DNA of 64,000 nt from Aldehydirespirator sp965116195 (GTDB lineage Bacteria > Actinomycetota > Acidimicrobiia > Acidimicrobiales > Aldehydirespiratoraceae): positions 3,038,001-3,102,000 of the forward strand of contig OZ220491.1 in the NCBI GenBank assembly GCA_965116195.1. Direction: 5' to 3'. Shown here piece after piece: positions 8,753-17,774 of this stretch (positions are counted from its first letter, which is position 1; every line of letters starts with the position of its first letter). The position numbers and the translations under genes are program-made. The notes below the pieces were generated by a model. The model did not search any database, was not told where the DNA came from, and saw only the letters and a list, made by a program, of their open reading frames with translations.

Positions 8753-10234
8753 ATGGCACAGTTCCCAGCACAAATCCCGGTACAAATCACGGTGGAGAAG
8801 AGCGGCGACACCGATGAGGTTGGCATTCTCGTTGATGGTGTCATCAGGCCCGGCTCGGGACCCGAGCACAAGTTGGTCAGTCGCACCGACGGCAGCGTGC
8901 TTGCAGTCATGCGTACCGCAGGCCCCGACGATGTGCGCTCGGCCTATGAGTCAGCAGCAACCGCCGCACCAGACTGGGCTGCCGCTGGCCCCGCCGCGCG
9001 CGCAGAGGTTCTGCACCGGGCTGCGAGCCTGTTCCGTGAGCATGCTGACGACTTGGCCCTCGTCATCAGTGCAGACATGGGCAAGCCTGCCTCTGAGGCC
9101 CGGGTGGAGGTGGCCAAAGGAGCCGCGGTGCTTGACTACTACGCCGAGCTTGGATATCGGCGTCTCGGCACCACATACAGGACGGACTTCGACGAAGACA
9201 TCTTCACAGTGATTGAGCCTCTGGGAGTGGTCGCCTTGATCACGCCGTGGAACTTTCCCTTCACCATCCCGATTCGCAAGCTCTCGGCGGCTCTGGCAGC
9301 AGGCAATGCGGTCGTGTTCAAACCTTCCACCAACGCCGGAACAACAGGACTGGTCATCGCCACAACACTGCTTGAGGCGGGCCTGCCGTCGGGTCTGCTA
9401 CAAGCTCCCATCGGCCGCAGTTCGGTGATCGAACAGGCCCTGCTGGAGGCACCAGAACTTCAGGGTGTCAGCCTCACGGGCTCATATGAGGCGGCCGTGG
9501 CCATCCGTCAGCGGCTGCGCATGGAGGTGCCGTTCCAGGCGGAGTTGGGGGGCAAGAACACGATTGTCATCTGGGCTGATGCTGATATCGCCAAGGCTGC
9601 CGACATCATCGTTGCGTCCAGCTTTCGCAACAACGGACAGATCTGCACAGCAGCGGGCCGACTGTTGGTACACGCCGACATCTATGACGAACTGCTGGAA
9701 CAAATCTCGCAACGGGTTGCTGTGATGACCGACTGCACCGGAAGTGACAAAACCGGAAACGATGAACTGGGCATCTTGGTGAGTGATGCCGAGGCGAGTC
9801 GCATCGAGCAGTACGTGGCACTGGCAGAACAAGAGGCCCGTGAGGTGGTGCGCCCGGATCCCGCAGGCTGGCGTGATGGCAGGGTGGCACCCGCGCTGCT
9901 GGTTGAGCCGATGACTGGAACTCTCACCTCTGAAGAGATCTTCGGGCCGGTCGTGACCTTTGAGCGGATCAGCGACATCAAGGAGGCAGTCAGCAAGGCC
10001 AATGCAACCGACTATGGACTCACATCTGGCATCGTCACCCGTGACATTGCGGTTGCACGCTGCTTCTGGCAGCACTCCCACGCAGGCACGGTCAAGGTCA
10101 ACTCACCGCTCACGGGGGTGCCTTTTCATGTGCCGTTCGAGGGCTATGGACACTCGGGTGCGGGTTGGGCCGAGGGCGGTGAGTCTTCACTGGATTTCTT
10201 CACCCGTACCAAGACCGTCTATCTGCGCTCGTAG
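8753..10234 (+). CDS. NAD(P)-dependent aldehyde dehydrogenase
   Basis: This is a 493-residue member of the aldehyde dehydrogenase superfamily that oxidises an aldehyde to the carboxylate. Visible features are the cofactor/active-site segment TPWNFPFTIPIRKLSAALAA, KPST in the cofactor site, the general base in QAELGGKN, the nucleophile cysteine in NNGQICTAAGR, and EIFGPVV near the C-terminus. The start at 8753 is chosen because GGAGG lies 6 nt upstream; an earlier in-frame GTG at 8534 would run through repeats. The best general match is the benzaldehyde/succinate-semialdehyde branch. A GTATAC palindrome lies upstream. It could oxidise acetaldehyde released by the DeoC domain encoded nearby, but that is inference. 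Confidence 0.92.
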   Translation: MAQFPAQIPVQITVEKSGDTDEVGILVDGVIRPGSGPEHKLVSRTDGSVLAVMRTAGPDDVRSAYESAATAAPDWAAAGPAARAEVLHRAASLFREHADDLALVISADMGKPASEARVEVAKGAAVLDYYAELGYRRLGTTYRTDFDEDIFTVIEPLGVVALITPWNFPFTIPIRKLSAALAAGNAVVFKPSTNAGTTGLVIATTLLEAGLPSGLLQAPIGRSSVIEQALLEAPELQGVSLTGSYEAAVAIRQRLRMEVPFQAELGGKNTIVIWADADIAKAADIIVASSFRNNGQICTAAGRLLVHADIYDELLEQISQRVAVMTDCTGSDKTGNDELGILVSDAEASRIEQYVALAEQEAREVVRPDPAGWRDGRVAPALLVEPMTGTLTSEEIFGPVVTFERISDIKEAVSKANATDYGLTSGIVTRDIAVARCFWQHSHAGTVKVNSPLTGVPFHVPFEGYGHSGAGWAEGGESSLDFFTRTKTVYLRS

Positions 10235-10245
10235 AGCGATCAGGC

Positions 10246-10272
10246 GGCACCCGCTGGCGGTGCAAGGGTGCC
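10246..10272 (+). terminator. Hairpin after aldehyde dehydrogenase
   Basis: GGCACCC and GGGTGCC form a 7-bp stem around a 13-nt loop, 12 bp after the stop codon. There is no T run, so this may be a weak or Rho-assisted terminator. Confidence 0.4.
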
Positions 10273-10286
10273 CGAGCCTGCCAAGC

Positions 10287-10515
10287 ATTTTCGCAGCCGC
10301 GTTCTGCAACGCTGTCGGCATCCGCGACGATGTCCGAGTTCTGCCTCTGTTTCGCAGGCGGGTTCTGCGTTGCTGCCGGTGGCTTTCAAATACGCTCCCA
10401 TTGTCGGGTCAATGTGCAAGTTTTCGCAGGCGGGTTCTGGAGTGCTGCCGGTATTCGCTGGTGGTGTCCGAACCCTGCTGTCGTTCTTTGCAGGTGTGGT
10501 CTGCATCGCCGTCGT
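10287..10515. repeat. Four-unit dyad repeat array
   Basis: Degenerate units of about 31 nt with consensus TTTTCGCAGGCGGGTTCTGC are anchored at 10291, 10352, 10424 and 10488 (spacings 61, 72, 64). Each carries a GCAG-N7-CTGC dyad. The intervening 30-40 nt are unrelated to each other. The array lies between the aldehyde dehydrogenase gene and the binding-protein gene and holds no supported CDS. Confidence 0.65.
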
Positions 10516-10556
10516 CGGCCCGCTGGAGGTGATGACTACTGCCACCAGTCGGACAG

Positions 10557-10569
10557 TTTGTATACAACC
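10557..10569. promoter_or_regulatory. Candidate GntR operator upstream of the ABC binding protein
   Basis: TTTGTATACAACC differs from the element at 8658 by one base and contains the palindrome TTGTATACAA. It lies about 105 bp before the start of the solute-binding protein gene. Confidence 0.5.
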
Positions 10570-10673
10570 AACTTGCGAACCTGCCTGTTGCAGGTGTACT
10601 GTTCGTCAGCCGACTGTTGGTCCTGCAGCCACAGTCATCGTCAAACCGGGAATCCACTTGGGGGGTTATCCAT

Positions 10674-12500
10674 ATGCCAAGAAAATCATCCATGGCGCAG
10701 CGGCTTGTTTTTGCCCTGTTCGCCTTAGCGCTCGTTGCGGCTGCCTGCGGCGACGACTCAGACGACAGCACGTCCACAGCGGACGCTGAGGCTGACGCGG
10801 CTGCACTTGAGCAGGCGCGCGCTGAGGCTGATGCTGCTAAGGCCGAAGCTGACGCTGCCGCAGAGGAAGCCGCGGCTGCTGCCGCCAGAGCGGCCGAGGC
10901 CGAAAATGCGCTCGCCGCAGCTGAAGAGGCCGTAGATCCTGAAGCTGTTGCCGAACTTGAGCAACAACTACAGGCTGCTCAGGCGGAGGCTGCTGCTGCT
11001 CAGGCCGAGGCGGCCGATGCTGCAGCTGCTGCGGCTGCTGCTGAGCAGGAGGCTGCTGCTGCCGAGATGGCAGCTGAGGAGCCTGATTTGATCACCATCG
11101 CAATCCTTGAAGGGCCCGGCAGGATTGATCCTCACTACCAGGATGGCGAGATGCGCCGCACCATGGAGAACGTTTATGAGCGACTCATTGAGCGTGATCT
11201 TGTCAACCCGTCCATCTTTGTGCCACGGCTGGCTGCCTCCTTGCCGGTGCTGATTGATGACACCACCTGGGAACTGAAACTGCGTCGGGATATCAGCTTC
11301 CACAACGGCGCACCCTTCAACGCCGAGACGGCCAAGTTCTCGATTGAGCGAATACTCAGCGACGAGTTCGATTCCGACCTCCGGGAGCAGGTCGAGACAA
11401 TAGTTGGCGTTGACGTGGTGGACGAGTACACGATCCGGATCAACACCAACGGTCCGGATCCGGTTCTGCCGGCCAGGCTCTACATGGTGCAGATGGTGGA
11501 ACCGGGTGCCGCTGCGGACGGTCTGGAGGACGAAGCTGTGGGCACGGGCCCGTACAGGTTTGTGGATTGGACACCCGGTGATTCGCTGACACTCACCCGC
11601 AACATGGACTACTGGGGGCCTGAACCCCAGATTGATGAGGTGGAGTTTGTGTTCCTGCCCGACGAGCAGTCACGTGTGGCGGCAGTGCAGGCAGGTGAAG
11701 TGCATCTGGCAGTCGGGTTGTCGGCTGACTCGGCCGATGAGATGCCCAAGTTGTTCGTGCGTGACGAAGGTATTGAGTATCCGTATCTGCGACTCAAGAA
11801 CTATGAGGGTCCTCTGGCTGACTATCCTGAGTTGAGTCTGGCCATGGCCCATGCGGTCAACGTTGATGACTATGTCGAATTCATCTACGAAGGGCAGGCC
11901 ACTCGCTCCCAATGCCACATCTTCGGCTCAGGCGTTTTTGGCTACAACCCCGATCTCACCGACCGGCCCTATGATCCCGATCTGGCCAGAGAGATCATTG
12001 AGGAGTCCGGCTATCAGGGTGAGCCGATCACCTTCTTGGCCAACGGTACCCGCTGGACCAAGTTTGATGAGTTGTCAGAGGCCATCAACGCGGACTTGAC
12101 CGCTGTGGGGCTGAACATTGACTTCCAGTTGTTGCCTTGGGAGGTCTGGCTCTTTGACGAGTTCCTGAAGCCGGTCGGCGAGGTGGGGGCGGACATGTTC
12201 TTGTCGTCGGCGTCCAACGAACTTCAGGACGGCTCAAGGCTCGGTTCTTATATCGGTGACGAGAGTTCCACTTCCTCTTACAGTGACCCGGCGCTGGTTG
12301 ACATGCTCAATGCTGCAAAGAGCGAACTTGATCCGGTGGCTCGGGAGCAGATGTATCACGAGATCATGGAAATCACCTGTGACAGGGTTGCAGTGCTGCC
12401 GTTGTTGACCTATCTGAGTGTCAACGGTGGTTCAGACGAACTCAGTTGGATTCCACGTTATGACGACACTGCCCGTGTCGAGGACATGACGTTCAACTGA
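10674..12500 (+). CDS. ABC transporter solute-binding lipoprotein, peptide/opine/nickel type
   Basis: This is a 608-residue lipoprotein. The N-terminus MPRKSSMAQRLVFALFALAL leads to the lipobox VAAAC with the acylated cysteine. Residues about 28-135 are an unusual alanine/glutamate-rich coiled coil. The family-5 extracellular binding domain follows (TWELKLRRDISFHNGAPF, AVGTGPYRF, NVDDYVEFIYEG). This fold binds oligopeptides, opines or metal chelates and hands them to DppBCDF-type permeases, which are encoded at 17.8-22.0 kb on the other strand. The start at 10674 gives a proper signal peptide. The coiled coil between membrane anchor and binding domain may hold the domain away from the membrane. 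A strong terminator follows. Confidence 0.9.
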   Translation: MPRKSSMAQRLVFALFALALVAAACGDDSDDSTSTADAEADAAALEQARAEADAAKAEADAAAEEAAAAAARAAEAENALAAAEEAVDPEAVAELEQQLQAAQAEAAAAQAEAADAAAAAAAAEQEAAAAEMAAEEPDLITIAILEGPGRIDPHYQDGEMRRTMENVYERLIERDLVNPSIFVPRLAASLPVLIDDTTWELKLRRDISFHNGAPFNAETAKFSIERILSDEFDSDLREQVETIVGVDVVDEYTIRINTNGPDPVLPARLYMVQMVEPGAAADGLEDEAVGTGPYRFVDWTPGDSLTLTRNMDYWGPEPQIDEVEFVFLPDEQSRVAAVQAGEVHLAVGLSADSADEMPKLFVRDEGIEYPYLRLKNYEGPLADYPELSLAMAHAVNVDDYVEFIYEGQATRSQCHIFGSGVFGYNPDLTDRPYDPDLAREIIEESGYQGEPITFLANGTRWTKFDELSEAINADLTAVGLNIDFQLLPWEVWLFDEFLKPVGEVGADMFLSSASNELQDGSRLGSYIGDESSTSSYSDPALVDMLNAAKSELDPVAREQMYHEIMEITCDRVAVLPLLTYLSVNGGSDELSWIPRYDDTARVEDMTFN

Positions 12501-12528
12501 TTTTGAAGTAGTAGCCGTTATATGCCTG

Positions 12529-12569
12529 CGAGGGGGTGTGGGCCCATTCACGGGTCTCGCACCCCCTCG
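12529..12569 (+). terminator. Rho-independent terminator
   Basis: CGAGGGGGTG at 12529-12538 pairs with CACCCCCTCG at 12560-12569 (10 bp), followed by GTTTTG. It terminates the binding-protein gene 29 bp after its stop and sits just before the ketopantoate-reductase-like gene. Confidence 0.85.
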
Positions 12570-12591
12570 GTTTTGCGGTGCGACTGATCCC

Positions 12592-13590
12592 ATGACGAAG
12601 ATCTGCGTGGTGGGGGCGGGCGCGATCGGCGGATTGTTGGCAGTTCGGCTGTCGGCTGCGGGTCACGATGTGAGCGTCATAGCCCGCGGCAACAACCTGC
12701 AAACGATCAGACGTGACGGACTCAAACTGGTGGAGACTGACGGCACAAGCACTGTGGCGCTTGATTTGACCGCATCCGATGACTTCGGGTCGTTGCATAC
12801 ACACGACATCGTGATCCTTGCACTCAAAGCGCACCAGATCGCCCCTGTTGTTGACGGTTTGCGCCTGCTGTGCAACGGCGACACGATGATTGTGCCGCTA
12901 CAGAACGGCATCGGCTGGTGGTACTTCCAGCGACACGGCGGCCCCTACGACGGGTATCGCCTCAGATCACTTGATCCGGACGGCACCATCGCAGCAGCCG
13001 TCGCATCAGAACGGATCGTGGCTTGCATCGCCTATCCGGCTGCCGAGAAGACCGCTCCAGGCGTGATCACGCACGTGGAGGGCGACAAGTTCCCGATTGG
13101 TGAGTTGGACGGCTCGAAGTCGCCTCGTGCTCTGACTCTTGCCGAAACCCTGACATCGGCAGGGTTCAAGTCCCGTGTGCTCACCGACATACGCTCACAC
13201 CTCTGGGCCAAAGCCTGGGGCAACCTCGCCTTCAACCCGATCAGCGCGCTCACGGGAGCCACGCTGCTTGAAATCTGTAGCCTGCCGGCAACTCGACAGT
13301 TGGCTGCCGCCATGATGACCGAGGCGAGCCACATCGCCGAGGCGTTGGGAGCCAATGTTCGCATCACCGTTGAGCGGCGTATCGCAGGTGCCGAGGCTGT
13401 GGGTCATCACAAGACCTCAATGCTGCAGGACGCTGAGGCCGGCAAGACCCTGGAACTTGAACCCCTTGTCGGTGTGTTCGTTGAACTCGGTGAACTTGTT
13501 GGTGTGCCCACGCCCGCCATCAGCACGGTGTATTCGCTGATGTCCCTGCTCAACCACCGACTGTCAGACGGCCAAGGGCAGCCACCTTGA
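12592..13590 (+). CDS. Ketopantoate reductase family oxidoreductase (ApbA/PanE-like)
   Basis: The protein has 332 residues. The N-terminal Rossmann motif is ICVVGAGAIGGLLAVRLSAA, followed by VSVIARG and KAHQ; the C-terminal helical domain contains KAWGNLAFNPISALTGA, the usual lysine/asparagine active-site region of 2-dehydropantoate 2-reductases. It should reduce a 2-oxo acid with NADPH. Paralogues of this family often act on other keto acids, and the absence of other pantothenate genes here favours a catabolic role. The start at 12592 follows the terminator directly, with no clear Shine-Dalgarno sequence. Confidence 0.88.
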   Translation: MTKICVVGAGAIGGLLAVRLSAAGHDVSVIARGNNLQTIRRDGLKLVETDGTSTVALDLTASDDFGSLHTHDIVILALKAHQIAPVVDGLRLLCNGDTMIVPLQNGIGWWYFQRHGGPYDGYRLRSLDPDGTIAAAVASERIVACIAYPAAEKTAPGVITHVEGDKFPIGELDGSKSPRALTLAETLTSAGFKSRVLTDIRSHLWAKAWGNLAFNPISALTGATLLEICSLPATRQLAAAMMTEASHIAEALGANVRITVERRIAGAEAVGHHKTSMLQDAEAGKTLELEPLVGVFVELGELVGVPTPAISTVYSLMSLLNHRLSDGQGQPP

Positions 13591-13596
13591 TGAGAT

Positions 13597-13820
13597 GGTT
13601 GTCGTTCCCACGCACCCCCAGCAGACGCGGTGGTTGCGAGGCAACTCGCATGAAGGACCGGTTGTCGTTTGTGAAGTTCTTGGATTACTATGTGAGCGGT
13701 TGCTCATGGCTGAGCAGAGTTGCTCGTTGAGGCGGTTGTCGTTCGTGAACCTGTGACCACTTTGTGGGCGGCTGCCATGGCTGATCAGGTGCTCCTGTTG
13801 AGTTGGTTGTCGTCTGTGGA
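13597..13820. repeat. Four-unit repeat array with GGTTGTCGTT core
   Basis: The motif GGTTGTCGTTYGTGAA or close variants begins at 13597, 13660, 13734 and 13805 (spacings 63, 74, 71). Intervening sequences are only weakly related. The array fills the gap between the reductase and the acyl-CoA ligase; no CDS is supported. Confidence 0.6.
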
Positions 13821-13844
13821 TTCTGTTGACTGTGGGGTGAGGTT

Positions 13845-15584
13845 GTGACATCGCAGTCATCGGATAGCGCTGCCACGGTGTGGGAGTTGCTCGGCGCAGG
13901 TGAGCCAGCAGATCCGGCCATTGTCACCGCTGAAGGCTCGGTTCTGACCTACGCCGTACTGCGATCCGAGGTCAGGCGACTGGCGAGTCAACTGCAAGCT
14001 GCTGGGCTTGGCGCGCATGACCGCATTGCCATTATGTTGCCGAACGGGCCGGAGATGGCCATTGCGTTCTTGGCTGCCATTGTCACAGGTTGTGCCGCAC
14101 CACTGAATCCGAAATATCGCCCATCGGAGTTGAGTTTCTATCTTGATGACCTGGCGGCTAAGGCGCTGATCACTCGTTGCGACAATTCCGGCGAGGCCGT
14201 TCGACAAGCGGCATCTGAGACAAGGACGATGGCAATAACCCTGTCCGGCGATGCCTCAGCTGGTGCTTGTTCAATGCAATTCGAGATGGACCAAGGCCCG
14301 GCTGCCAGTGCAAGACATGTCGCGCCTGGCACATTCAAAGCGTCAGAACATGGCGCGCCTGTGGCCACCGAGGCATCAGAATACACCGCACCTGGCGCGA
14401 CTGAGGCATCAAAGCACGCCGCGCCTGTTGCACCCGTTGCGTCTAAACACGCTGCGCTTTCCGCAGGCTTTGCGTCAACGGCACACAAACCAGCTGGCGA
14501 TGATGTGGCGTTGGTGTTACATACTTCCGGCACCACTTCCCGGCCCAAGATCGTGCCGCTGCGTCAACGCAACCTGGCTTGCTCAGCCGCGGCTATTGCT
14601 GAGTCTTTGGCATTGACACCACGAGACAGGTCACTCAACGTGATGCCGCTTTTCCACATTCACGGACTGCTTGCCGGACTGCTGGCCCCGCTCTCGGTTG
14701 GTGCGTCGGTGGCATGCACGCAGGGTTTTGATGCCTTCAGGTTCTTTGCTCAACTGGAGGCATTGCGGGCCACCTACTACACGGCCGTACCCACAATGCA
14801 TCAGATGGTGATCGCCCGTTCCTCTCGTCATCGTGAGTTGGCTCGGCGCGTTGGTTTGCGTTTTGTGCGGTCGTCATCGGCGTCGCTGCCTGCGCCGGTG
14901 TTGCATGAGTTGGCTGATCTGTTTGCAGCACCTGTGATTGAGGCTTACGGAATGACCGAGGCCACTCATCAGATGTGCTCGAACCCGCTGCCGCCTGCAG
15001 TGGCCAAAGTCCGCTCAGTGGGTGTGCCCAGCGGCATCGAGCTGGCCATTTTGGACAGTGACGGCACGCCGCTCACCACGCCGGGCGAACGCGGCGAAGT
15101 GTCTGTCAAGGGCCCCACAGTGATTGACGGCTACGAGAACAACCCGACTGCTGATGAAGCCGCATTCACTTCCGGTTGGTTCCGTACCGGGGATGAGGGG
15201 TATCTCGACGAGGACGGGTACCTGTATTTGACAGGGCGACTGAAGGAGCAGATCAACCGGGGTGGCGAGAAGATCTCCCCGATGGAGGTGGATGAGGCGC
15301 TACTGCGGCATCCTTCAGTGGCGGAGGCCGTGAGCTTCGCGGTGCCTCATCTGAAGCTGGGTGAGGATGTGGCTGCTGCTGTGGTGGCCGCGCCGGGGGC
15401 CACACCCGATGAGCGACAGTTGCGCAGCTTCTTGGCGGAGTCCCTGGCTGCGTTCAAGGTACCCCGCCGAGTGTTGGTTCTCGATGAGTTGCCGAAAGGC
15501 CCGACCGGCAAGCTGCAACGACTGGAAATGTCCAGACTGCTTGGCCTCGTTGTCACTGATGAGCCCCCGGGCCAGGACACCTAG
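13845..15584 (+). CDS. Acyl-CoA synthetase, oxalyl-CoA-synthetase-like
   Basis: The protein has 579 residues and belongs to the class I adenylate-forming family. Core motifs are LHTSGTTSRPKIVPL (P-loop), AYGMTEATHQMCSNPLP, GWFRTGDEGYLDEDGYLYLTG and INRGGEKISPMEVDEALL, and the C-terminal lysine is in GPTGKLQR. The MTEATHQM..NPLP segment and overall pattern resemble plant/yeast AAE3/Pcs60 oxalyl-CoA synthetases. Residues about 156-212 are an insert of 11-residue Ala/Pro/Ser units (33-bp DNA repeats) in the N-terminal domain. The start is GTG at 13845 with GGTGAGG upstream. Activity on oxalate is an inference from similarity. Confidence 0.85.
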   Translation: MTSQSSDSAATVWELLGAGEPADPAIVTAEGSVLTYAVLRSEVRRLASQLQAAGLGAHDRIAIMLPNGPEMAIAFLAAIVTGCAAPLNPKYRPSELSFYLDDLAAKALITRCDNSGEAVRQAASETRTMAITLSGDASAGACSMQFEMDQGPAASARHVAPGTFKASEHGAPVATEASEYTAPGATEASKHAAPVAPVASKHAALSAGFASTAHKPAGDDVALVLHTSGTTSRPKIVPLRQRNLACSAAAIAESLALTPRDRSLNVMPLFHIHGLLAGLLAPLSVGASVACTQGFDAFRFFAQLEALRATYYTAVPTMHQMVIARSSRHRELARRVGLRFVRSSSASLPAPVLHELADLFAAPVIEAYGMTEATHQMCSNPLPPAVAKVRSVGVPSGIELAILDSDGTPLTTPGERGEVSVKGPTVIDGYENNPTADEAAFTSGWFRTGDEGYLDEDGYLYLTGRLKEQINRGGEKISPMEVDEALLRHPSVAEAVSFAVPHLKLGEDVAAAVVAAPGATPDERQLRSFLAESLAAFKVPRRVLVLDELPKGPTGKLQRLEMSRLLGLVVTDEPPGQDT

Positions 15585-15678
15585 CGCACACACCCGAGTT
15601 CAGATGTACATGGTTGCATTCAGCACAATGCACTGCGCCATGTGGCCGCGAGAGTCTTTGACCAGACGCAGTGTCCTG

Positions 15679-16095
15679 CTAGCTGACTTGGTCAATGACC
15701 CTGAAAGCGTAGTCGCGTTGCTCCTCAGCGAGGGTGGCTCTGACGCGATAACCGCCAGCCCTGGGAAAGTGAACAATGCCACTGACCACCAAAGGCGAAC
15801 GGCTGTCAGAACCACGCACCTTGCCAGGCGGGCGGCCCACCTCTATGTCGGCGGTGGCCTCCATCAACTTGTCGTGACCGTCCTCGTCCTCGACGCTGAT
15901 AACCACGCGGTGAGGCTGATTGGTCTCCATCCACGGCACCAGCACCGACACCGCAATGGAGAAATGCTGAGGCTGAGGTTGCTCACCCTCCTGATAAGAC
16001 CGGGTAACGGTGTCCCAGCCAGCGCCGCTCACGTACAGAAGCCCGTTCTGCACCTCGGCGTGGTTCGCCAATGTCAACATTTCGATCTCAGCCAC
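15679..16095 (-). CDS. DUF6941-like protein
   Basis: The protein has about 138 residues if the GTG at 16095 is used, or 133 from the ATG at 16080. The sequence LTLANHAEVQNGLLYVSGAGWD, split around the conserved NHAEV, followed by SVLVPWMETNQPHRVVISVE and EVGRPPG, has the layout of the DUF6941 family, compact beta-rich proteins of unknown function found mainly in actinobacteria. The frame extends far upstream without family resemblance, so a start within 16080-16095 is preferred although no strong ribosome binding site is visible. Confidence 0.7.
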   Translation of the reverse strand: MAEIEMLTLANHAEVQNGLLYVSGAGWDTVTRSYQEGEQPQPQHFSIAVSVLVPWMETNQPHRVVISVEDEDGHDKLMEATADIEVGRPPGKVRGSDSRSPLVVSGIVHFPRAGGYRVRATLAEEQRDYAFRVIDQVS

Positions 16096-16480
16096 TAACG
16101 GCGAGTCTAGGGCGAGTCGCAGCACCAACGGCGCGGGACGACTGGTGACGGGAAAGCGGTACCAACAGCGAGTGACGAGAGGCGGCATCAAGTGTCCTGC
16201 GCATATCAGTGCCAACAAGATGCGTTGCTCCAAGTTTGTCTGCTTGCATAACGAATTCGGCGCATGCATGTCACAGAGGACCAGAAACCGGGCCCTTGTG
16301 CCTGCGAGTGCGGGGATTGCCTGGCTCGGTCCACCACTCGTGATGGTGGGACCGGGCCCACACCCGCCCCTACCTTGCAAGCCACACGGCGCGCTGCATT
16401 GTGCTGAGGGTGCTTGCAACACATCGCCGCTGACGGTGACTGAGGTGGGGTATTGGGAGCAGCATCTCGGTTTCTTGTTG
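16096..16480. other. Intergenic region with a GC-rich hairpin
   Basis: No convincing CDS lies between the DUF6941-like gene and the MFS gene. A strong inverted repeat lies at about 16329-16357 (CGGTCCACCA pairing with TGGTGGGACCG), flanked by two GGGCCC-containing blocks. It could be the terminator of the MFS transcript or a REP-type element. Confidence 0.5.
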
Positions 16481-17653
16481 TCACACAGCGCGGTGCATTG
16501 AGGCCGCTACGAGTGCGGGCAGGCCCAGCGCTACGATCATCAATGCTGACAGTGGCACACCCAAGCCCAGCAGAGCGCTGACGACCGCAGCCAACAGCGC
16601 CGCTGATCCGAGCAGTCCCGCACGAAAGGTGCCGATCCCCCAGCCTGACTGAGGGGGCAGCGCGGCCACCAGCATGGCGTTGGACACGGGCATCACCGAT
16701 ACCGCCATCCCCACAAACGGAATCAGCATCCATACCCCCAGCCGCGCCGGAGCCAGCAGCAACGGCAGGCCCAGAGCAGCGGTTGTCAACAGCATCAGCC
16801 GAGCAGTCCAGGGCCCGCCGCGGCGGTCATAAAACGCACCTCCCACAAGTTTGATTGCCCCCGACAAAGCCCGTCCGCCAGACAGCAGCACAACCACCAG
16901 CTCCAAGCCGACTCCCCGGTCCACGAAGTACACCGGCGAAAAGCCGATGACGATGTAGTGCATCGACACGCCACCAAAGCTGGCATATATGGCCAGTCGG
17001 TAGGCGTGCTTGCGAGCGTTCTGCATCAACTGCGAGAGCAGGGGTGGTGGCGAGGGGTTCTTTGTCGCCTCGACCCACCTGGGTACATAGGCGATACCGA
17101 TAACCGCCGGTACCGCACAGCCCGCGAACACCCACCGCCAAGCTCCTCCGGAGAAGCCGCTCAGAGCGGCTGCGGCCAGTCCGAATGAGTACGCCTGTCC
17201 CCAAACGGCGATGGCCTTGCCCCGCGCCTGTGGGTACAACCGTGCCACGCCGGCCAACGCCGGAGGAAAGAACAGCCCGAACGCAACCCCCAGCATGGTT
17301 TGGCCTGCCAGCAGCATCCAGAATGTGGGTGCAACCGCCGACAGGCCCATACCAATCGCCAGACACACCGCTGTGGCCCTGACCAGGGTCCGGTCACTGA
17401 ACCAGCGGCTTGACGCTCCGCCGATCAGGTTGAAAGAGGCTATCCCTCCGGCTACCGCCGCCAAAATTGCGGCCTGATGACTTTCGTCAAGAGTGAGGTC
17501 GCTGCGCACCAGCGGGAACAGCGGCGAGATCATCGTCTCGGCTCCGCCCAGAATGAAGTAGAAGGCGAAGAGGTACCCGAACGTGACCGGGCGGGCGGTC
17601 ATGCGCACCGACCCGTTTCGGTGTTGGTCGTCGCGGGAAGCCATCGTGGTCAT
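16481..17653 (-). CDS. MFS transporter
   Basis: The protein has 390 residues with about twelve hydrophobic helices. It begins FGYLFAFYFILGGAETMISP, with RWFSDRTLVRAT as the TM2-TM3 loop and GGAFYDRRGGPW as the corresponding loop of the second half. It belongs to the major facilitator superfamily; the substrate is unknown. It lies directly downstream of the dppF-like gene on the same strand and could be cotranscribed with the ABC transporter. The first 17 codons overlap a repeat array, and an alternative start at the ATG at 17602 would remove them. Confidence 0.85.
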   Translation of the reverse strand: MTTMASRDDQHRNGSVRMTARPVTFGYLFAFYFILGGAETMISPLFPLVRSDLTLDESHQAAILAAVAGGIASFNLIGGASSRWFSDRTLVRATAVCLAIGMGLSAVAPTFWMLLAGQTMLGVAFGLFFPPALAGVARLYPQARGKAIAVWGQAYSFGLAAAALSGFSGGAWRWVFAGCAVPAVIGIAYVPRWVEATKNPSPPPLLSQLMQNARKHAYRLAIYASFGGVSMHYIVIGFSPVYFVDRGVGLELVVVLLSGGRALSGAIKLVGGAFYDRRGGPWTARLMLLTTAALGLPLLLAPARLGVWMLIPFVGMAVSVMPVSNAMLVAALPPQSGWGIGTFRAGLLGSAALLAAVVSALLGLGVPLSALMIVALGLPALVAASMHRAV

Positions 17654-17772
17654 GAGGCTTCTGATACGGGTGCTTTGGACGCTTTGGTGTTGGTCGCGGC
17701 GGGAAGCACTGATTGTCCCCCCGACCGCATGGAACAGCTTCGGCCGCTTTGGTGTTGACAGAGGCGGGAAGG
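17612..17772. repeat. Three-unit repeat array
   Basis: Units of about 25 nt with consensus GCTTTGGTGTTGGTCGCGGC plus GGGAAG are anchored at 17617, 17683 and 17748 (spacings 66 and 65). The 40-nt intervals are unrelated. The first unit lies at the 5' end of the MFS gene, the others between it and the dppF-like gene. Confidence 0.7.
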
Positions 17773-17774
17773 TC

